From Elusimicrobiota bacterium (lineage in GTDB: Bacteria > Elusimicrobiota > Elusimicrobia > FEN-1173), in NCBI GenBank assembly GCA_016788905.1, contig JAEURZ010000015.1, positions 1-64,000 on the forward strand: a stretch of DNA of 64,000 nt, written 5' to 3'. This document shows, piece after piece, positions 17,295 through 25,614 of the stretch (the first letter of the stretch is position 1; each line of letters begins with the position of its first letter). Under the pieces are notes generated by a model. That model made no database searches and was not told the origin of the DNA. It was given only the letters and a program-made list of their open reading frames with translations. Both the position numbers and the translations under genes were made by a program.

Positions 17295-18356
17295 ATGACC
17301 CGAACTGGATTAATTCATCGTTACCGTGCCCTGTTGCCTGTCTCTGAGAGGACGCCGGTTATTTCCCTTCAGGAAGGGGATACCCCTCTTCTTCCCACCT
17401 GTCGTATGGCTGAATGGGTGGGGGCGCCCCATCTTCGTCTTTTTCTGAAATACGAGGGATTAAACCCGACCGGTTCCTTTAAAGATCGCGGGATGACCCT
17501 CGCCATTTCAAAAGCCGCGGAAGCGGGATCGCAAGCGGTCATTACTGCGTCTACGGGTAACACATCGGCTTCGGCCGCCGCCTACGCCGCCCGTGCCGGG
17601 ATGCGCTGCGTGGTCCTGATTCCGGAGGGGCAAATTGCGTTGGGGAAATTGTCGCAGGCGTTGATCCATGGGGCCGAAGTGTTTGCGGTTCAAGGGAACT
17701 TTGATGACGCTTTAACCATGGTGCGGCGGGTGGGCGAAGTGGCTCCCATCACCATCGTGAATTCGATCAATCCGTTCCGCATTGAATGCCAAAAGACAGG
17801 GGCGTTTGAGATCGTCGATGAGTTGGGGGAGGCTCCGGACTATCACTTCATCCCCGTGGGAAACGCCGGCAACATCACGGCTTATTGGAAAGGGTACAAA
17901 GAATATATAGCATTGGGAAAATGTCGGAAGGTCCCTAAAATGATGGGGTGGCAGGCGGAAGGCGCGGCTCCCATCGTTAAGGGCGAGGCCATAAAAGATC
18001 CCAAAACCATTGCGACCGCCATCAAAATTGGAAATCCCGCGTCCTGGAAAGAGGCTCTCGAGGCACGGGACGAATCGAAGGGAATGATCGGGGCCGTGTC
18101 CGATGACGAAATTGTGCAGGCTTACCTGGCCCTGGCGCGGGAGGGCGTATTTTGTGAACCAGCCAGCGCCGCTTCGGTGGCGGGGTTGAAGAAATTTGTT
18201 CGTTCGAATCCGGCGTTAGCCCTTTCTTCGGCCACCGTGGTGTGTGTGTTAACAGGGCACGGTCTTAAAGATCCAGAGCGTGCCCTGGCTCTGGTGCCGA
18301 AGCCGAAGTCTGTTTTGCCCACCGTCGAAGCTATTCGCGGAGAGTTGGGCATTTGA
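17295..18356 (+). CDS. thrC: Threonine synthase
   Basis: This PLP enzyme converts O-phosphohomoserine to threonine. The 353-residue product matches the short threonine synthase type: the PLP lysine K63 lies in SFKDRGM, the phosphate/substrate loop is ASTGNTSASAAAYAARAG, and the cofactor-phosphate site is PVGNAGNITAYWKGY. C-terminal VVCVLTGHGLKDP is typical of ThrC rather than threonine dehydratase. It heads a run of overlapping genes (small membrane protein, liv transporter, cinA), sharing 4 bases with the next gene. Confidence 0.93.
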   Translation: MTRTGLIHRYRALLPVSERTPVISLQEGDTPLLPTCRMAEWVGAPHLRLFLKYEGLNPTGSFKDRGMTLAISKAAEAGSQAVITASTGNTSASAAAYAARAGMRCVVLIPEGQIALGKLSQALIHGAEVFAVQGNFDDALTMVRRVGEVAPITIVNSINPFRIECQKTGAFEIVDELGEAPDYHFIPVGNAGNITAYWKGYKEYIALGKCRKVPKMMGWQAEGAAPIVKGEAIKDPKTIATAIKIGNPASWKEALEARDESKGMIGAVSDDEIVQAYLALAREGVFCEPASAASVAGLKKFVRSNPALALSSATVVCVLTGHGLKDPERALALVPKPKSVLPTVEAIRGELGI

Positions 18357-18724
18357 AAGGGCTTCGCGCGGAATATGGGGTGTTGGCAATGGCGGTTGTC
18401 CTCTATCTTTGGACCGTAGGAATTAGAGCCCTTCACGGATCCGTTTCGTGGGGGCGGTCTGCTGTTTATCTTCCGACAGGTCTTTTGGTGCTTGCGCTCA
18501 TTAATAACCGTCTGCGGGCAAAGGGGTTAGCGTGGGGACTTTTTACTGGGGCCCTCTTTCTGTTTCTCGTTATTTTGGGAACCTGGGTGGTCGTGGATCG
18601 AGCGTTGGTGGGCCTTCCCGCGGTCGATTTTTTTAGAAGTATGGGGTTCTATGTGGTTCTGGCGGTGGGGGCGTTAATGCAACTGCGGTCTCGGAACAAG
18701 GAGAAATCGGGAAAGCCTGCATGA
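18353..18724 (+). CDS. Small four-helix membrane protein, unknown function
   Basis: A 123-residue hydrophobic protein beginning at TTG 18353, overlapping thrC by 4 bases and livK by 4. Four membrane helices are visible at roughly 9-25, 34-50, 57-79 and 91-109, with a basic C-terminal tail (RSRNKEKSGK). No recognisable motif. The overlaps on both sides and good codon continuity support a real gene, perhaps a membrane accessory to the transporter, but no function is claimed. Confidence 0.6.
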   Translation: MKGLRAEYGVLAMAVVLYLWTVGIRALHGSVSWGRSAVYLPTGLLVLALINNRLRAKGLAWGLFTGALFLFLVILGTWVVVDRALVGLPAVDFFRSMGFYVVLAVGALMQLRSRNKEKSGKPA

Positions 18725-19848
18725 AAAAAATATTTCCTATTGTTTTGTTTTTAGGTTTCTTCTGGGGATGCCAGGGCGGTCCCCGTGAGGTGAAAATCGC
18801 CATTGCCGTTCCGTTGACGGGCGATATTGCGGCCCTGGGTGCCGGATTGAAAAGAGGGGCCGCGCTGGCGGTGGACGAGGCGAACGCGTCTGGCCGGTTT
18901 CCGAAATTCAAGTTGCGACTTGTGGCGTTTGATGACCGCTCCGACCCGAAAGAAGCGGTGAACGTGGCCAATCGCGTGGTTTCGGATCCGGACATCGTGG
19001 CGGTGGTGGGCCATTTCAATTCGGGGTGTTCCATCCCGGCTTCCGCGGTTTACGCGCGGGCGGGGCTTCCCATGATGAACGCGGGGTCTTCGAACCCGTT
19101 CCTGACACGACAGCAACGGTCTCCCGGTTGGATGGGGCCACGGAATATATTTCGCGTGACAACCACGGACGATGTTCAAGGGGCTTTCGCCGCGGATTTT
19201 GCCGTCCGTTCATTGAAATGTAAAGCTGTCGCGATCGTTCACGATAAGACGGCCTATGGGCAAGGCCTCGCCGAAGTGTTTGAAAATCGATTTAAAGAAT
19301 TGGGAGGGGAAGTCCTCTCGTTTGACGGGATACAACCGGGGGACAAGGATTTTAAAGCGTTGGTGACCCGCTTGAAACCTTTTCGGCCGGACTTGTTGTA
19401 TTTCGGGGGGACGTACACCGAAGGCGGGCTCATCCTCCGTCAGGCGCGAGAGGCCGGGGTGTCTGTCCCTTTTTTGACGGGTGAGATCAGTTACGATCCG
19501 GATTTTCTTCGTATTGCTGGGGACGCGGCAGAAGGGGCCTTTGTCACTTATCTTGGCCGACCGCCGGAATTGTTGGATACCGCAAAATCCTTTATTGAAA
19601 AGTATCGACTTCATTACCCGGATCACGAGGTGAAGGCCTACGATCACTACGCTTACGAAGTGACCAATATTCTTTTAGCCGCCATGGAGAAAACAGGACC
19701 CCATAAAAAAAAGATCATCGAGATCTTGCGGGGTTTGACTTACACGGGGATATTAGGAACGACAACTTTTGATGATATCGGTGATACGCTCAATAAGACC
19801 ATGACCCTCTTCGTTGTGAAAGGGGGACGGTTTGTGCCCCACGAATAA
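18721..19848 (+). CDS. livK: Branched-chain amino acid ABC transporter substrate-binding lipoprotein
   Basis: Type I periplasmic binding protein (Leu/Ile/Val-binding family), 375 residues. The N-terminus MKKIFPIVLFLGFFWGC ends in a lipobox-like FWGC, so it is probably lipid-anchored. The mature part starts VKIAIAVPLTGDIAALG, with VVGHFNSGCSIPASAVYARAG and VHDKTAYGQGLAEVFENRF as family landmarks. It binds the solute and delivers it to LivH/LivM. The actual ligand could be another amino acid, since this family is broad. It is separated from livH by the M23 gene. Confidence 0.9.
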   Translation: MKKIFPIVLFLGFFWGCQGGPREVKIAIAVPLTGDIAALGAGLKRGAALAVDEANASGRFPKFKLRLVAFDDRSDPKEAVNVANRVVSDPDIVAVVGHFNSGCSIPASAVYARAGLPMMNAGSSNPFLTRQQRSPGWMGPRNIFRVTTTDDVQGAFAADFAVRSLKCKAVAIVHDKTAYGQGLAEVFENRFKELGGEVLSFDGIQPGDKDFKALVTRLKPFRPDLLYFGGTYTEGGLILRQAREAGVSVPFLTGEISYDPDFLRIAGDAAEGAFVTYLGRPPELLDTAKSFIEKYRLHYPDHEVKAYDHYAYEVTNILLAAMEKTGPHKKKIIEILRGLTYTGILGTTTFDDIGDTLNKTMTLFVVKGGRFVPHE

Positions 19849-20497
19849 GGGTTTCCTTTTTATTAGTCTTGGGTTTATGTTGGTTGGCTGTCTTGGCCCC
19901 ATGGCACGGGGGCCCCGCCCCTCCTTTGCCCCGAATCAGGAGCCTCTTCGTCCCTCCGCGGTTCAAAAAAAGAAATCCGTTCCTTCTCTCTCTCTTTCCA
20001 GGGGGGATGACACTTCGGGTCAGGTCTTTTCTCTCCCATTGAATCGTCCACGGGTGATTTCTTCCTTCGGTTCCCGGGGTCGCAAATTTCATGGAGGCAT
20101 CGATTTGGTGGAATCGGCGAGAGGGGGGGATCCTGTTCGGGCTTCCCGGGACGGGGTGGTTGAAATCATTTCCCATCGGGGGGGCTACGGACGCATGGTT
20201 CTCCTTCGACATAAAGACCGATGGTTGACCCGCTACGCCCATCTCCGGAAAATTTCTGTTCGATCGGGTCAATCGATTCAACGGGGAGAAACCTTGGGTT
20301 TCGTTGGTGAGAGCGGTCGAGCCTCAGGTCCCCACCTCCATTTTGAAATATTAACACCTTCCAAAAAGAAGGTGGACCCCACTCCTTTTCTCTTCCCCTT
20401 AAGATCGGCGAATGTCGTTTCCCCATGTCCGGCGGCCACTCCTTCTCCCGTATCGGGCCTTCCCCAGACCTTGGAGCCTCGTGTGGGGCGTCCATGA
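19832..20497 (+). CDS. M23 (LytM-type) peptidoglycan endopeptidase lipoprotein
   Basis: A 221-residue protein with a lipoprotein signal (FISLGFMLVGC) followed by a proline/serine-rich linker and an M23 domain (about 70-185). Zinc and catalytic residues are present: HGGIDL, YAHLR and GPHLHFEI, so it should be active against peptide cross-links in the wall, unlike EnvC/NlpD activators. TTG 19832 with AGGGGG upstream is chosen; ATG 19877 would truncate the signal. It overlaps livK by 17 bases and livH by 4, so it is embedded in the transporter operon. Confidence 0.85.
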   Translation: MCPTNKGFLFISLGFMLVGCLGPMARGPRPSFAPNQEPLRPSAVQKKKSVPSLSLSRGDDTSGQVFSLPLNRPRVISSFGSRGRKFHGGIDLVESARGGDPVRASRDGVVEIISHRGGYGRMVLLRHKDRWLTRYAHLRKISVRSGQSIQRGETLGFVGESGRASGPHLHFEILTPSKKKVDPTPFLFPLRSANVVSPCPAATPSPVSGLPQTLEPRVGRP

Positions 20498-21399
20498 CGG
20501 GAGGGGTGGGGGTCGTCTTAGAACAAATAGTGAACGGCGTAACATTGGGTGGAATTTACGCGCTCATTGCCATTGGATACACCATGGTTTATGGGGTACT
20601 CCGAATGATAAACTTTGCCCATTCCGAACTCTTCATGGTTGGGGCCATGGGGGGGTGGGGTCTCTTGTCTCTGTGGCCCGGGGGCGGCGGTGCGGGCATC
20701 CTGATCTTTGTATTCCTGTTGGCGATGGTGGGGACCGGGTTGTTGGGGGTTCTGTTGGATCGGGTCGCGTACGCGCCCTTGCGGACTTCATCCCGTCTCA
20801 CGCCGCTTCTGTCCGCTATTGGGGCTTCCCTCTTTCTCCAAAACCTCGTTTTTTTGTGGCGTGACAGCCAGCTGGCTTTTCCCGCTGTTTTTTCAACGGG
20901 CCGGTTTTACTTTGGAGGACTTCGTGTGAGCTTTTTGCAGGGGTTTATTGTTTCCGTTTCCGTGGTGTTAATGATTCTCCTTACCCTCTTCATTAAAAAG
21001 ACGAAAATGGGGAAAGCCATGCGGGCCGTTTCCCAAGATCCGGAAACGGCGGTTTTAATGGGTATCCCCGTGAACCGGGTTATAGCGCTAACTTTCTTTA
21101 TTGGAGGAGCGTTGGGGGGGGCGGCGGGAATCTTGAGCGGGCTCTCTTATGGCTCCGTCAAATACAATATGGGTTTTACGCCCGGGATCAAAGCGTTTAC
21201 CGCGGCGGTTTTGGGGGGGATTGGGAGTGTCCCGGGGGCCATGTTGGGCGGGTTCTTGTTGGGCCTCCTGGAATCTTTGGGGGCAGGGTTTTTGCCGGAA
21301 CCCGAATGGAAGGATGTTTTTGCCTTCGTGGTTTTAATCGGAATCCTCCTTTTTCGCCCGTCCGGTCTTTTGGGGAAATCCGTTGCCGAAAAAGTATAG
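20494..21399 (+). CDS. livH: Branched-chain amino acid ABC transporter permease LivH
   Basis: Inner-membrane permease of 301 residues with the LivH signature start LEQIVNGVTLGGIYALIAIGY, MVYGVLRMINFAHSELFMVGA, and the cytoplasmic coupling-loop region MRAVSQDPETAVLMGIPVNRV. About eight membrane helices. ATG 20494 overlaps the M23 stop (ATGA); an in-frame ATG at 20425 would read 69 bases into the peptidase gene. It partners with LivM and the ATPases LivG/LivF. Confidence 0.92.
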   Translation: MTGGVGVVLEQIVNGVTLGGIYALIAIGYTMVYGVLRMINFAHSELFMVGAMGGWGLLSLWPGGGGAGILIFVFLLAMVGTGLLGVLLDRVAYAPLRTSSRLTPLLSAIGASLFLQNLVFLWRDSQLAFPAVFSTGRFYFGGLRVSFLQGFIVSVSVVLMILLTLFIKKTKMGKAMRAVSQDPETAVLMGIPVNRVIALTFFIGGALGGAAGILSGLSYGSVKYNMGFTPGIKAFTAAVLGGIGSVPGAMLGGFLLGLLESLGAGFLPEPEWKDVFAFVVLIGILLFRPSGLLGKSVAEKV

Positions 21400-22360
21400 G
21401 CAAGTCCTCCTTCTGTTTCTGGCCGGGTTCGCTTTCTTGTCTCTCCCGTGGGTTTTGGAGGGAGGCCGTTGGGGGTTCCTCATTCGGATTCTGGGGATGA
21501 TGGGACTTTACGGGATTTTGGCCTTGGGTCTCAATCTGGTGTTGGGTTATGTGGGACTCTTGGATTTAGGATTCATGGCGTTCTACGCCTTGGGCGCTTA
21601 CACCACGGCTCTCCTATCCCTGCGGGGATGGAGTTTTTGGTTTTGTCTTCCCGTGAGCGCGGTGGTGGCCATGGGGGTGCGCGCCCTGTTGGGAGCTCCG
21701 GTATTGCGGTTGCGCGGGGATTATTTGGCCATCGTGACTTTGGGGTTTGGGGAAATCACCCGTATCACTTTAAACAACTGGGACTCTTTGACCCATGGCC
21801 CCAAAGGCCTTTCTCTCCTATCGGAAAACACGATTGTCCCTTCTTTCTTTGGCGTTCCTCTGTATTCGAACACCCATTATTTCTATTTGATCTATGGGTT
21901 TGTACTTCTCGGTTGGGTTCTCTGTCGACGGTTGGATCGATCCCGGATAGGGCGCGCGTGGATTGCGATTCGGGAGGATGAGTCAGCGGCCCAAGCCATG
22001 GGAATAAACGTCCCTCGGTTAAAGAATGTGGCGTTCACTCTCTCAGCGGCGTTTGCGGGGGTGGCGGGGGGCCTCTTCGCCCGTTGGGAAAATTTTGTAA
22101 CGCCGGAATCCTTTACTTTTTGGGAGTCCGCTCTGTTGGTGGCCATGGTTGTTTTAGGCGGGGCTGGATCACTTCCCGGTGTGTTGTTGGGGGTGGTGAT
22201 CATCGTGGGTTTGCCTGAATTCCTTCGGTCGGACCTTTTCTTTCGCTGGGGCGGCGAGTCAATGGCGAACGCGCGCTACCTTCTTTTTGGCGCTTTGCTT
22301 GTGGCCGCCGCGATTTTCCGTCCCGAAGGGATCATCCCCCGATCACGGAAAAGAGAATAG
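21383..22360 (+). CDS. livM: Branched-chain amino acid ABC transporter permease LivM
   Basis: Second permease, 325 residues, with YGILALGLNLVLGYVGLLDLG, LRGDYLAIVTLGFGEITRI and the coupling motif WIAIREDESAAQAMGIN typical of LivM. It starts at TTG 21383, 17 bases inside livH, with a GGGG ribosome site upstream. About nine membrane helices; C-terminal IFRPEGIIPR is conserved in the family. Confidence 0.92.
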   Translation: MPKKYRQVLLLFLAGFAFLSLPWVLEGGRWGFLIRILGMMGLYGILALGLNLVLGYVGLLDLGFMAFYALGAYTTALLSLRGWSFWFCLPVSAVVAMGVRALLGAPVLRLRGDYLAIVTLGFGEITRITLNNWDSLTHGPKGLSLLSENTIVPSFFGVPLYSNTHYFYLIYGFVLLGWVLCRRLDRSRIGRAWIAIREDESAAQAMGINVPRLKNVAFTLSAAFAGVAGGLFARWENFVTPESFTFWESALLVAMVVLGGAGSLPGVLLGVVIIVGLPEFLRSDLFFRWGGESMANARYLLFGALLVAAAIFRPEGIIPRSRKRE

Positions 22361-22361
22361 G

Positions 22362-23126
22362 ATGAAACTTCTCTCCATGAAGGGTGTGACCAAACGGTTC
22401 GGTGGTCTGACGGCCCTGGATTCCGTTGATCTGGTTCTCCACGCGGGGGAAATCGTGAGCGTGATTGGTCCCAACGGTGCTGGAAAAACGACCCTTTTTA
22501 ATGTGCTCACCGGGTTTTATCGATTGGACGAAGGGACGATCGAGTTTTCGGGGGAGAGGATTGACGATCTTTCGGTTCACCGGATCACGCAACGGGGCCT
22601 GGCCCGCACGTTTCAGAACATCCGTCTCTTCGCGTCCATGACCGCTTTGGAAAATGTGATGGTGGGCCGCCACTGCCGAACGCGATCGGAATTGGGCGCG
22701 GCTCTTTTTCGTACCCGGGCCTTTTATCGCGAGGAAAAAGAAATTCGTCAGTCGTCACTTGAACGGTTGCAAGCGGTGGGTTTGGAGACCAAGGCCCACA
22801 CCCCCGCTCGTCACCTTTCTTATGGGGATCAACGGCGTTTGGAAATCGCACGGGCCTTGGCCACGGAACCACGGCTGTTGCTCCTCGATGAACCGAACGC
22901 GGGGATGAACACGGGGGAAAGTCAGATGTTGATGGAGACGCTCCAACGGATTCGACAGGAAGGGGTCGCTCTCTTACTTATTGAACACGCCATGCGCGTG
23001 GTCATGGGTGTTTCGGATCGCGTGGTGGTGTTGGACTATGGTCGTAAGATTGCCGATGGGACCCCCAAGCAAATCCAAACCAATCCCCAGGTGATCGAAG
23101 CCTATTTGGGAGTTCCGGGTGCTTAG
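22362..23126 (+). CDS. livG: Branched-chain amino acid ABC transporter ATPase LivG
   Basis: ABC ATPase of 254 residues: Walker A GPNGAGKTT, signature LSYGDQRRLEIARAL (LivG proteins use SYG rather than SGG), Walker B LLLLDEPNAGM, H-loop LLIEHAMRVV, and the C-terminal IEAYLG motif of the Liv family. ATG 22362 lies one base after livM; upstream in-frame codons would overlap livM. It forms a heterodimer with LivF. Confidence 0.94.
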   Translation: MKLLSMKGVTKRFGGLTALDSVDLVLHAGEIVSVIGPNGAGKTTLFNVLTGFYRLDEGTIEFSGERIDDLSVHRITQRGLARTFQNIRLFASMTALENVMVGRHCRTRSELGAALFRTRAFYREEKEIRQSSLERLQAVGLETKAHTPARHLSYGDQRRLEIARALATEPRLLLLDEPNAGMNTGESQMLMETLQRIRQEGVALLLIEHAMRVVMGVSDRVVVLDYGRKIADGTPKQIQTNPQVIEAYLGVPGA

Positions 23127-23829
23127 CGTTCGAGGGATTCACTCATCCTACGGTCGGAAAATAAAGGCTCTCCATGGCGTTTCCTTAGAGGTGGGGCCGG
23201 GGGAGATTGTTTGTTTGATTGGGGCCAACGGGGCGGGGAAAACCACCCTTTTGAAAACGATTTCAGGACTTCTCAAACCGGACGCCGGGGAAATCTATTT
23301 TGATGGCTCACGTGTGGATTCGTTTCCGGCCCATCGCACGGCGGGGTTGGGACTTGTTCATGTGCCAGAGGGACGGCGAATATTTCCGCAACTCAGTGTA
23401 CGAGAGAATTTAGAGGTGGGGGCGTTTTCTCGGGGAAATTGGAAAAATCGGGAACGGGACGTGGAGCGGGTCTGTGCTCTTTTTCCCGTTTTGGGGCATC
23501 GGATGGGTCAAGAGGGGGGCACGTTGTCCGGGGGGGAACAACAGATGCTGGCGATGGCCCGGGCCCTCATGGCCTATCCTCGATTGTTGATGATGGACGA
23601 GCCTTCCATGGGGTTGGCTCCCCTGGTCGTCCAAAAAATATTTTCCATCATTCAAGAGATCCATCGGGAGGGAACGCCCATTCTTTTGGTCGAACAAAAC
23701 GCCCAGGAGGCCCTTCGCGTGGCGCACCGGGGGTATGTGATGGAAACCGGGCATGTGGTGCGGGAAGGATCGGCGAAGGATTTGATCACAGATCGGGCGG
23801 TAAGAGCCGCTTATTTGGGGATGACATAA
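23119..23829 (+). CDS. livF: Branched-chain amino acid ABC transporter ATPase LivF
   Basis: Second ATPase, 236 residues: Walker A GANGAGKTT, signature LSGGEQQMLAMARAL, Walker B LLMMDEPSMGLAP, and VPEGRRIFPQLSVRENL, diagnostic of LivF. It starts with GTG 23119, overlapping livG by 8 bases, and ends directly against the cinA start. Confidence 0.94.
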   Translation: MLSVRGIHSSYGRKIKALHGVSLEVGPGEIVCLIGANGAGKTTLLKTISGLLKPDAGEIYFDGSRVDSFPAHRTAGLGLVHVPEGRRIFPQLSVRENLEVGAFSRGNWKNRERDVERVCALFPVLGHRMGQEGGTLSGGEQQMLAMARALMAYPRLLMMDEPSMGLAPLVVQKIFSIIQEIHREGTPILLVEQNAQEALRVAHRGYVMETGHVVREGSAKDLITDRAVRAAYLGMT

Positions 23830-25092
23830 ATGAAAACACCGAGAGTGGAGCTGGTGTGTGTGGGAACAGAGCTCTTGATGGGGAAATTGAACACCCATGG
23901 GGCCTATTTTTCTTCCCTGTTGGAGGATCTGGGGTTTCCCTTAGCGCGAGAGACAACCGTGAGCGATGATCCGATAGAAATGAAACGTGTTTTCCGGGAG
24001 GTCTGGAATCGTGCCTCTCTCGTGGTTGTGACCGGCGGCCTCGGCCCTACCTTTGACGACCTAACTCGGGATGTTTGGGCCCCCGTTTGTGGGCGGAAAC
24101 TAATTTTTCATCCAGAACTCAGCGCCGTTATTCGGGAGCGGTTTCGAAGGCGCGGGTTGTCGATGCCCCCCGCCAACCGCCGGCAGGCTTTTGTTCTCCG
24201 GGGGGCGCGGATTCTGGAGAATCTTCGGGGGACGGCTCCTGGGCAAGTGCTGGATCTCGGAGATAAAATTCTGGTTTTGCTTCCTGGTCCCGGAAAAGAA
24301 TTGAAGCCCATGGTTGAGCGTGATTTGGTCCCCTTTCTTCGCGCCCGTTTTTCGAAGGGACATCGAAAAACCCGTTTGTGGCGTTTGTTTGGTTTGCCGG
24401 AAAGTGTGATCGACCAACGAATTCGAAAAAGAGTTTCCTTTCATCAAGGGGTCACCTGGGGCATTCTGGCACAGGGGGGTGTTGTGGATCTGAAATTGAC
24501 TCTGCAGGGGCCGACCGAGCGTGGGGTGGAGACTGTTTTAACTCAGTGGGATTGTTGGATGGGCCGCGTGTTTGGCCCCGTCCTCTTTGGGAAGGGAATG
24601 GAGACGCTCGAATCCGTGGTGGGGGATCTTCTCCGAAAAAAGGGCTTAACACTGGCCATTGCTGAATCGTGTACAGGGGGGAGGCTCGCTCAGTTAATGA
24701 CTTCTCTCCCCGGATCTTCTGACGTATTCTGGGGAGGGGTTGTCAGTTACTCTAACGTGGCCAAAAGGCTTTTTTGTGGTGTCAAAAATGAAACGTTGGG
24801 GACGCACGGTGCTGTTTCCGCGCAGGTCGCGAGGGAAATGGCCGAAGGATTGCGTGCCAAAGCCCGGAGCGAATATGTTTTGTCGGTGACAGGCATTGCC
24901 GGTCCGCTGGGGGGAACGCCCACGAAACCAGTGGGGCGGGTTTATATCGGGTTGGCAGGTTCGGGGGGAACACGGGTGTGGGAAAAGAATTTTATAGGTG
25001 ACCGAACTTTTGTTCAACAGCAGTCGGCCCTTTGGGCGTTGGACTTCCTTCGGCGGGAGCTATTGAGAAAGAAAACCGCCTCTTCCCGTTAG
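23830..25092 (+). CDS. cinA: CinA family nicotinamide-nucleotide amidohydrolase / ADP-ribose pyrophosphatase
   Basis: A full-length 420-residue CinA. The N-terminal MocoBD-like domain (VELVCVGTELLMGKLNTHG, VVTGGLGPTFDDLT, LPGPGKELKPM) has the COG1058 fold with ADP-ribose pyrophosphatase activity in homologues. The C-terminal CinA domain (about 260-415; IAESCTGGRLAQLMTSLPGSSDVF, VTGIAGP) deamidates NMN in pyridine nucleotide recycling. It follows livF without a gap. Its last bases form half of the terminator for the converging XRE gene. Confidence 0.93.
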   Translation: MKTPRVELVCVGTELLMGKLNTHGAYFSSLLEDLGFPLARETTVSDDPIEMKRVFREVWNRASLVVVTGGLGPTFDDLTRDVWAPVCGRKLIFHPELSAVIRERFRRRGLSMPPANRRQAFVLRGARILENLRGTAPGQVLDLGDKILVLLPGPGKELKPMVERDLVPFLRARFSKGHRKTRLWRLFGLPESVIDQRIRKRVSFHQGVTWGILAQGGVVDLKLTLQGPTERGVETVLTQWDCWMGRVFGPVLFGKGMETLESVVGDLLRKKGLTLAIAESCTGGRLAQLMTSLPGSSDVFWGGVVSYSNVAKRLFCGVKNETLGTHGAVSAQVAREMAEGLRAKARSEYVLSVTGIAGPLGGTPTKPVGRVYIGLAGSGGTRVWEKNFIGDRTFVQQQSALWALDFLRRELLRKKTASSR

Positions 25093-25105
25093 AGAAAAGG
25101 CGGTT
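25074..25105 (-). terminator. Rho-independent terminator of the XRE gene
   Basis: AACCGCCT (25074-25081) and AGGCGGTT (25098-25105) form an 8-bp stem. Read on the minus strand the stem is followed by a pyrimidine-rich run (TTTTCTTTCTC), fitting termination of the reverse-strand regulator. It overlaps the 3' end of cinA. Confidence 0.6.
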
Positions 25106-25127
25106 CATAAAAGAGGATGTCCGAATC

Positions 25128-25499
25128 TTAACTTTTTCGAGTTGAATACCGATCACGCCAGCGAACCACTTCACGAATGACTTTCGTGGCAAGCTCAACG
25201 CTGTCCCCTCCTTTCTTCCGAATCAGGCGGAGAAGTCGGGCTTCTTTGCTTTCTTCATCCGACTGGGGACGCGGGAAGGAGCGGGCGTCAATCAGTTGGT
25301 TGAGCCCAACGCTCAGCCCCGCCGCAACCCGTTGCATCGTGGTCAACGTGGGGTTTCGTTCCCCGCGTTCAAGGCCTCCGATGTAGGTCCAGTGAAGGTC
25401 ACATTTCTCCGCCATTTCTTCCTGCGTGAGACCGTGGCGTTTCCGTAAAGCGCGAATGCGCGCACCGAGTTCTTTTTTAATATTGGATTCGTTTTTCAT
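25128..25499 (-). CDS. XRE-family transcriptional regulator
   Basis: A 123-residue protein with a Cro/C1-type helix-turn-helix at about residues 10-65: LGARIRALRKRHGLTQEEMA, then WTYIGGLERGERNPTL and MQRVAAGLSVGLNQLI. A charged C-terminal helix (about 85-120) may mediate dimerisation. The ATG at 25499 is preferred; a TTG ten codons upstream is possible. It lies between cinA (converging) and rsmA (diverging), so the 115-base gap to rsmA probably holds both promoters. Target genes are unknown; autoregulation is plausible only. Confidence 0.85.
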   Translation of the reverse strand: MKNESNIKKELGARIRALRKRHGLTQEEMAEKCDLHWTYIGGLERGERNPTLTTMQRVAAGLSVGLNQLIDARSFPRPQSDEESKEARLLRLIRKKGGDSVELATKVIREVVRWRDRYSTRKS

Positions 25500-25614
25500 G
25501 GTAACAGGATTGTAACTTAAACCCGACAAATTCGCCCATAGATTATGATTATTACCTAAAAAATCTTAAAAAGACTAAACGTATTTTTATTCATTTTTAT
25601 GTTTTAATCGTTTT

